The position numbers and the translations under genes are program-made. A DNA stretch of 27,602 nt from an uncultured Gammaproteobacteria bacterium (GTDB lineage: Bacteria > Pseudomonadota > Gammaproteobacteria > SZUA-140). The stretch's first letter is position 1, and each line of letters begins with the position of its first letter. Below, piece after piece: positions 24,604 through 27,602 of this stretch. The stretch spans positions 1 to 27,602 of the forward strand of contig CALZMY010000060.1 in assembly GCA_945788675.1 (NCBI GenBank), given 5' to 3'. The notes beneath the pieces were generated by a model that saw nothing but the letters and a program-made list of their open reading frames with translations, was not told where the DNA came from and searched no databases.

Positions 24604-25070
24604 AAGGGATCCTGGAAGACGGTGTTGTCACCACTTCTGCTGATAAGTTAATAAATTGGGCGCGCACCGGTGCACTGTGGCCGATGACATTCGGACTCGC
24701 TTGTTGTGCGGTAGAGATGATGCACGCGGGGGCTGCGCGTTATGATCTTGATCGTTTCGGCGTGGTATTCCGCCCAAGTCCACGTCAGTCGGACGTGATG
24801 GTTGTCGCAGGTACACTGGTGAATAAAATGGCGCCGGCACTACGCAAGGTCTATGATCAGATGGCCGAGCCCCGTTGGGTGATATCGATGGGGTCATGCG
24901 CCAACGGTGGCGGCTACTATCACTATTCCTATTCAGTGGTGCGTGGTTGTGATCGTATCGTCCCTGTTGATATTTATGTGCCTGGCTGTCCACCGACGGC
25001 TGAGGCGTTGCTTTATGGCGTGATCCAGCTACAAAACAAGATCAAACGCACCAATACAATCGCACGTTAA
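24594..25070 (+). CDS. nuoB: NADH-quinone oxidoreductase subunit B
   Basis: This peripheral subunit of complex I carries the terminal 4Fe-4S cluster N2 next to the quinone site. It has 158 residues. N2 ligands are the tandem C37-C38 in L-A-C-C-A-V-E, C102 in G-S-C-A-N-G-G and C132 in P-G-C-P-P. The start is the GTG at 24594 (M-G-I-E-G-I-L-E), as in gammaproteobacterial homologues, with AGGGG 7 bases upstream; a GTG at 24573 is a poorer alternative. It overlaps the end of nuoA. Confidence 0.97.
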   Translation: MGIEGILEDGVVTTSADKLINWARTGALWPMTFGLACCAVEMMHAGAARYDLDRFGVVFRPSPRQSDVMVVAGTLVNKMAPALRKVYDQMAEPRWVISMGSCANGGGYYHYSYSVVRGCDRIVPVDIYVPGCPPTAEALLYGVIQLQNKIKRTNTIAR

Positions 25071-25082
25071 GAGTATAGATTT

Positions 25083-25694
25083 ATGCCTGATAAGATTCAG
25101 ACATTAGCTACGCACGCCCAGACAAGATTCGAGGGGATCTTGACCGATAGTGTTGTGAGCCACAACGAACTGACTATTGAAGTGCCTAACGGCAATCTTC
25201 ATGAGGTCTGCCAGGCGTTGCGTGATGACGCTGAATTTGCCTTCGATATGTTGATCGATATCTGTGGTATCGACTATCTTGAGTATGGCGAAGGCGAATG
25301 GACCGGGGCACGTTTCGCAGTGGTCTATCACCTGCTATCGCTGAAGCACAACCAGCGTATCCGTGTACGCGCATTTCTCGATGATGACGCCCCACGTACA
25401 CGCTCAGTCAGAGATATCTGGATTGTGGCTGACTGGTTTGAACGTGAGGCGTTCGATCTGTTTGGATTTCTATTCGAAGGCCATCCCGATCTACGTCGTA
25501 TCCTGACCGATTACGGTTTTGTTGGTCACCCTTTTAGAAAAGATTTTCCATTGAGTGGTAACGTCGAAATGCGTTATGACCCTGAAAAGCAACGTGTCAT
25601 ATATGAACCCGTTGAACTCGAAGAGCGCATTCTGGTGCCTCGCGTGATCCGCGATGACAACCGATATATTGCGGAGCCGGGTGGCGAGGATTAA
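25083..25694 (+). CDS. nuoC: NADH-quinone oxidoreductase subunit C
   Basis: This peripheral-arm subunit of complex I has 203 residues. The family signature E-R-E-A-F-D-L-F-G-F-L-F-E-G-H-P-D-L-R-R (about residues 120-139) and the later D-Y-G-F-V-G-H-P-F-R-K-D-F-P are intact. It is a separate gene here, not fused to nuoD as in E. coli. It starts 12 bases after nuoB and ends 2 bases before nuoD. Confidence 0.97.
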   Translation: MPDKIQTLATHAQTRFEGILTDSVVSHNELTIEVPNGNLHEVCQALRDDAEFAFDMLIDICGIDYLEYGEGEWTGARFAVVYHLLSLKHNQRIRVRAFLDDDAPRTRSVRDIWIVADWFEREAFDLFGFLFEGHPDLRRILTDYGFVGHPFRKDFPLSGNVEMRYDPEKQRVIYEPVELEERILVPRVIRDDNRYIAEPGGED

Positions 25695-25696
25695 TT

Positions 25697-26950
25697 ATGG
25701 CTGAAATACGTAACTACACGCTGAACTTTGGTCCACAACATCCCTCTGCGCATGGTGTACTGCGCCTTGTACTGGATATGGATGGCGAAGTGATTGACCG
25801 TGCCGATCCGCATATTGGTCTGTTACACCGTGGTACTGAAAAATTGATGGAGACCAAACCGTATGTCCAGAGCATTGGTTATATGGATCGTCTCGATTAC
25901 GTTTCGATTCTCTGTAACGAACATGCCTATGTGTTAACGATTGAGAAGATGCTGGGTCTTGAAGTACCGCTACGCGCACAATATATCCGCGTGATGTTTG
26001 CTGAGATCACCCGTGTACTGAATCATCTATTGTGGGTGGGTGCACATGCGCTTGATATTGGCGCAATGACGATCTTCCTTTACGCCTTTCGCGAACGTGA
26101 AGATCTGCTCGATTGTTATGAAGCCGTTGCTGGCGCGCGTATGCATGCCACTTATTTTAGACCGGGGGGCGTCTATCGTGACCTGCCAGAGGTGATGCCG
26201 AAGTACGAGGTTTCGAAGTGGCACAACGCTAAAGAAGTGGCGAAGATGAATGAGAATCGCCAGGGCTCGCTGCTCGATTTTATCGAAGATTTTACCAATC
26301 GTTTTCCAGGTCACCTCGACGAATATGAGACCCTGCTGACCGATAACCGTATCTGGAAACAGCGTACTGTCGGGATTGGCGTAGTGGATCCTGAGCGTGC
26401 CAAGGAACTTGGTTTTACGGGTGCGATGTTGCGTGGCTCAGGTGTTGAGTGGGACCTGCGTAAGAAGCAGCCTTATGATGTTTATGACCGCCTTGATTTT
26501 GATATCCCGGTAGGTGTCACTGGTGACAGCTATGATCGCTACCTGGTGCGCATGGAAGAGATGCGCCAATCAAATCGCATCATTCGTCAATGTATCGATT
26601 GGCTACGTGATAACCCAGGCCCGGTGATGGTAGATAACCAGAAGGTGAGTCCGCCTAAGCGCACCGAGATGAAGGGCGATATGGAAGCATTGATTCATCA
26701 CTTCAAACTTTTTACAGAAGGTTTTTGCATTCCTGAGGGTGAGGCCTACGCGGCGGTTGAACACCCGAAGGGTGAGCTTGGTGTTTATATGGTTTCTGAT
26801 GGCGCCAACAAACCCTACCGGGTGAAGATTCGAGCGCCGGGTTTTGCTCACATGGCCGGACTTGATGAAATGGTACGAGGCCACATGCTGGCAGATGTAG
26901 TGACGATACTGGGTACATTGGATATTGTGTTTGGAGAGGTTGACCGCTAA
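25697..26950 (+). CDS. nuoD: NADH-quinone oxidoreductase subunit D
   Basis: This 49-kDa-type subunit forms the quinone-binding cavity of complex I with NuoB. It has 417 residues, the normal length. The N terminus has the N-F-G-P-Q-H-P-S-A-H-G-V-L-R loop (about 10-23) with the quinone-contacting His, then P-H-I-G-L-L-H-R-G-T-E-K. The C terminus reads A-D-V-V-T-I-L-G-T-L-D-I-V-F-G-E-V-D-R, ending with the usual arginine. No NiFe ligands remain, as expected for complex I. Its TAA shares one base with the nuoE start. Confidence 0.98.
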   Translation: MAEIRNYTLNFGPQHPSAHGVLRLVLDMDGEVIDRADPHIGLLHRGTEKLMETKPYVQSIGYMDRLDYVSILCNEHAYVLTIEKMLGLEVPLRAQYIRVMFAEITRVLNHLLWVGAHALDIGAMTIFLYAFREREDLLDCYEAVAGARMHATYFRPGGVYRDLPEVMPKYEVSKWHNAKEVAKMNENRQGSLLDFIEDFTNRFPGHLDEYETLLTDNRIWKQRTVGIGVVDPERAKELGFTGAMLRGSGVEWDLRKKQPYDVYDRLDFDIPVGVTGDSYDRYLVRMEEMRQSNRIIRQCIDWLRDNPGPVMVDNQKVSPPKRTEMKGDMEALIHHFKLFTEGFCIPEGEAYAAVEHPKGELGVYMVSDGANKPYRVKIRAPGFAHMAGLDEMVRGHMLADVVTILGTLDIVFGEVDR

Positions 26951-27456
26951 TGGCACAGGCTGAAAATAAGAGTTCACTCATTTCGCCCGAGGCGTATGAG
27001 AAGATTGATCACTGGGCTGCAAAATACCCAGCGGATCGTAGACAGTCCGCAGTATTACCGGCGTTGAGTATTGTGCAGGAAGAGTGCGGAGCCGGCAGCC
27101 TGACAACTGAATTGATGGACGCGGTAGCTGCCTATATCGAAATGCCTGAGATCGCAGTTTATGAAGTGGCCAGTTTTTATAGTATGTATGAGCTGGAGCC
27201 AGTGGGGCGCAACATGGTTTCCGTCTGCACCAACATCTCCTGCATGTTGTGCGGTGGTGAAGATATCGTACGTCACGTTGAAGATAAATATGGTGTCAAG
27301 CTGGGTGAAACCACCGCTGATGGCAAGTTTACATTGAAGCGGGAAGAGGAGTGTCTGGCCGCCTGTGCGGGTGCGCCGATGATGACAGTCAATGGCCACT
27401 ATCACGAAAAGCTGACACCTGAAAAGGTAGATAGCATTATCGAAGGGCTGGAGTAA
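26950..27456 (+). CDS. nuoE: NADH-quinone oxidoreductase subunit E
   Basis: This 24-kDa-type subunit of the NADH dehydrogenase module holds the 2Fe-2S cluster N1a. It has 168 residues. The cluster ligands are present: V-C-T-N-I-S-C (C-x4-C) and E-C-L-A-A-C (C-x3-C), in a thioredoxin-like fold. The helical N terminus has L-P-A-L-S-I-V-Q-E-E. It overlaps nuoD by one base and nuoF follows after 4 bases. Confidence 0.97.
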   Translation: MAQAENKSSLISPEAYEKIDHWAAKYPADRRQSAVLPALSIVQEECGAGSLTTELMDAVAAYIEMPEIAVYEVASFYSMYELEPVGRNMVSVCTNISCMLCGGEDIVRHVEDKYGVKLGETTADGKFTLKREEECLAACAGAPMMTVNGHYHEKLTPEKVDSIIEGLE

Positions 27457-27460
27457 GCAC

Positions 27461-27602
27461 ATGAGTAAATTGACAGAAACTCAAGTCTGCTTTGATACGC
27501 TCCAGTTTGATGAGCCGTGGACACTGGAAAGCTACCTTAAAGTGGGTGGCTACCAGGCGTGGCAAAAAATTCTAAAAGAAAAAACCTCACCAGAAGAGAT
27601 TA
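27461..27602 (+). CDS. nuoF: NADH-quinone oxidoreductase subunit F, N-terminal fragment
   Basis: Forty-seven codons are present before the right edge. The start M-S-K-L-T-E is followed by D-E-P-W-T-L-E-S-Y-L-K-V-G-G-Y-Q-A-W, the typical NuoF N terminus (W-x-L-x-x-Y-x-x-x-G-G-Y). The FMN and NADH sites lie beyond the window. Position directly after nuoE supports the call. Confidence 0.93.
   Translation, partial: MSKLTETQVCFDTLQFDEPWTLESYLKVGGYQAWQKILKEKTSPEEI

Overview
The window looks like a chromosomal segment of a gammaproteobacterium. The supporting evidence is a FtsH with the MNDMAKN-type N terminus, RlmE divergent from YhbY, an Rsd/AlgQ-type anti-sigma factor, uvrC-pgsA followed by Gly-Cys-Leu tRNAs, and ftsH-folP-glmM-tpiA-secG-tRNA-Leu-nuo in series. 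nuoC and nuoD are separate genes, unlike E. coli. I cannot assign an order or genus from sequence alone. I see no insertion sequence, integrase, prophage or CRISPR array.

Layout, left part: typA/bipA runs off the left edge on the minus strand, and a glutamate dehydrogenase gene follows on the same strand. After a non-coding stretch come a DUF2007/zinc-ribbon protein and a YadG/YadH-like two-gene ABC exporter. Tail-to-tail with the exporter is a ComFB-family reading frame on the minus strand that has no usable start codon; it appears to be broken or non-canonically started.

From about 5.6 to 11.5 kb is a looser, accessory-looking block: an exported protein built almost wholly of ankyrin repeats, an orphan sugar-type solute-binding lipoprotein, an HDOD signalling protein, a small exported Sel1-repeat protein, and an exported protein with AMIN-like segments. 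None belongs to an obvious operon, and their joint role is unknown.

From 11.7 kb rightwards the content is mostly housekeeping. It contains rsd, a DUF6763-like acidic protein, a family 5-type uracil-DNA glycosylase translationally close to uvrC, pgsA, and a tRNA cluster (Gly-GCC, Cys-GCA, Leu-UAA) with its own promoter. An exported hypothetical protein follows, then yhbY divergent from rlmE-ftsH, then folP-glmM, tpiA, secG, tRNA-Leu(GAG) and the start of the complex I operon nuoABCDEF, cut by the right edge. Together these cover ribosome and membrane-protein quality control (RlmE, YhbY, FtsH, SecG), folate and cell-wall precursor synthesis (FolP, GlmM), glycolysis (TpiA) and respiration (Nuo).

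The non-coding signals most worth attention are a 21-position stem-loop between ftsH and folP, a very strong terminator hairpin immediately upstream of secG, an inverted repeat over the typA -10 box, and adjacent A9 and C8 homopolymers at the 5' end of the glutamate dehydrogenase gene. I did not find a convincing novel multi-gene system. The ComFB remnant and the ankyrin/binding-protein/HDOD block are the best leads.
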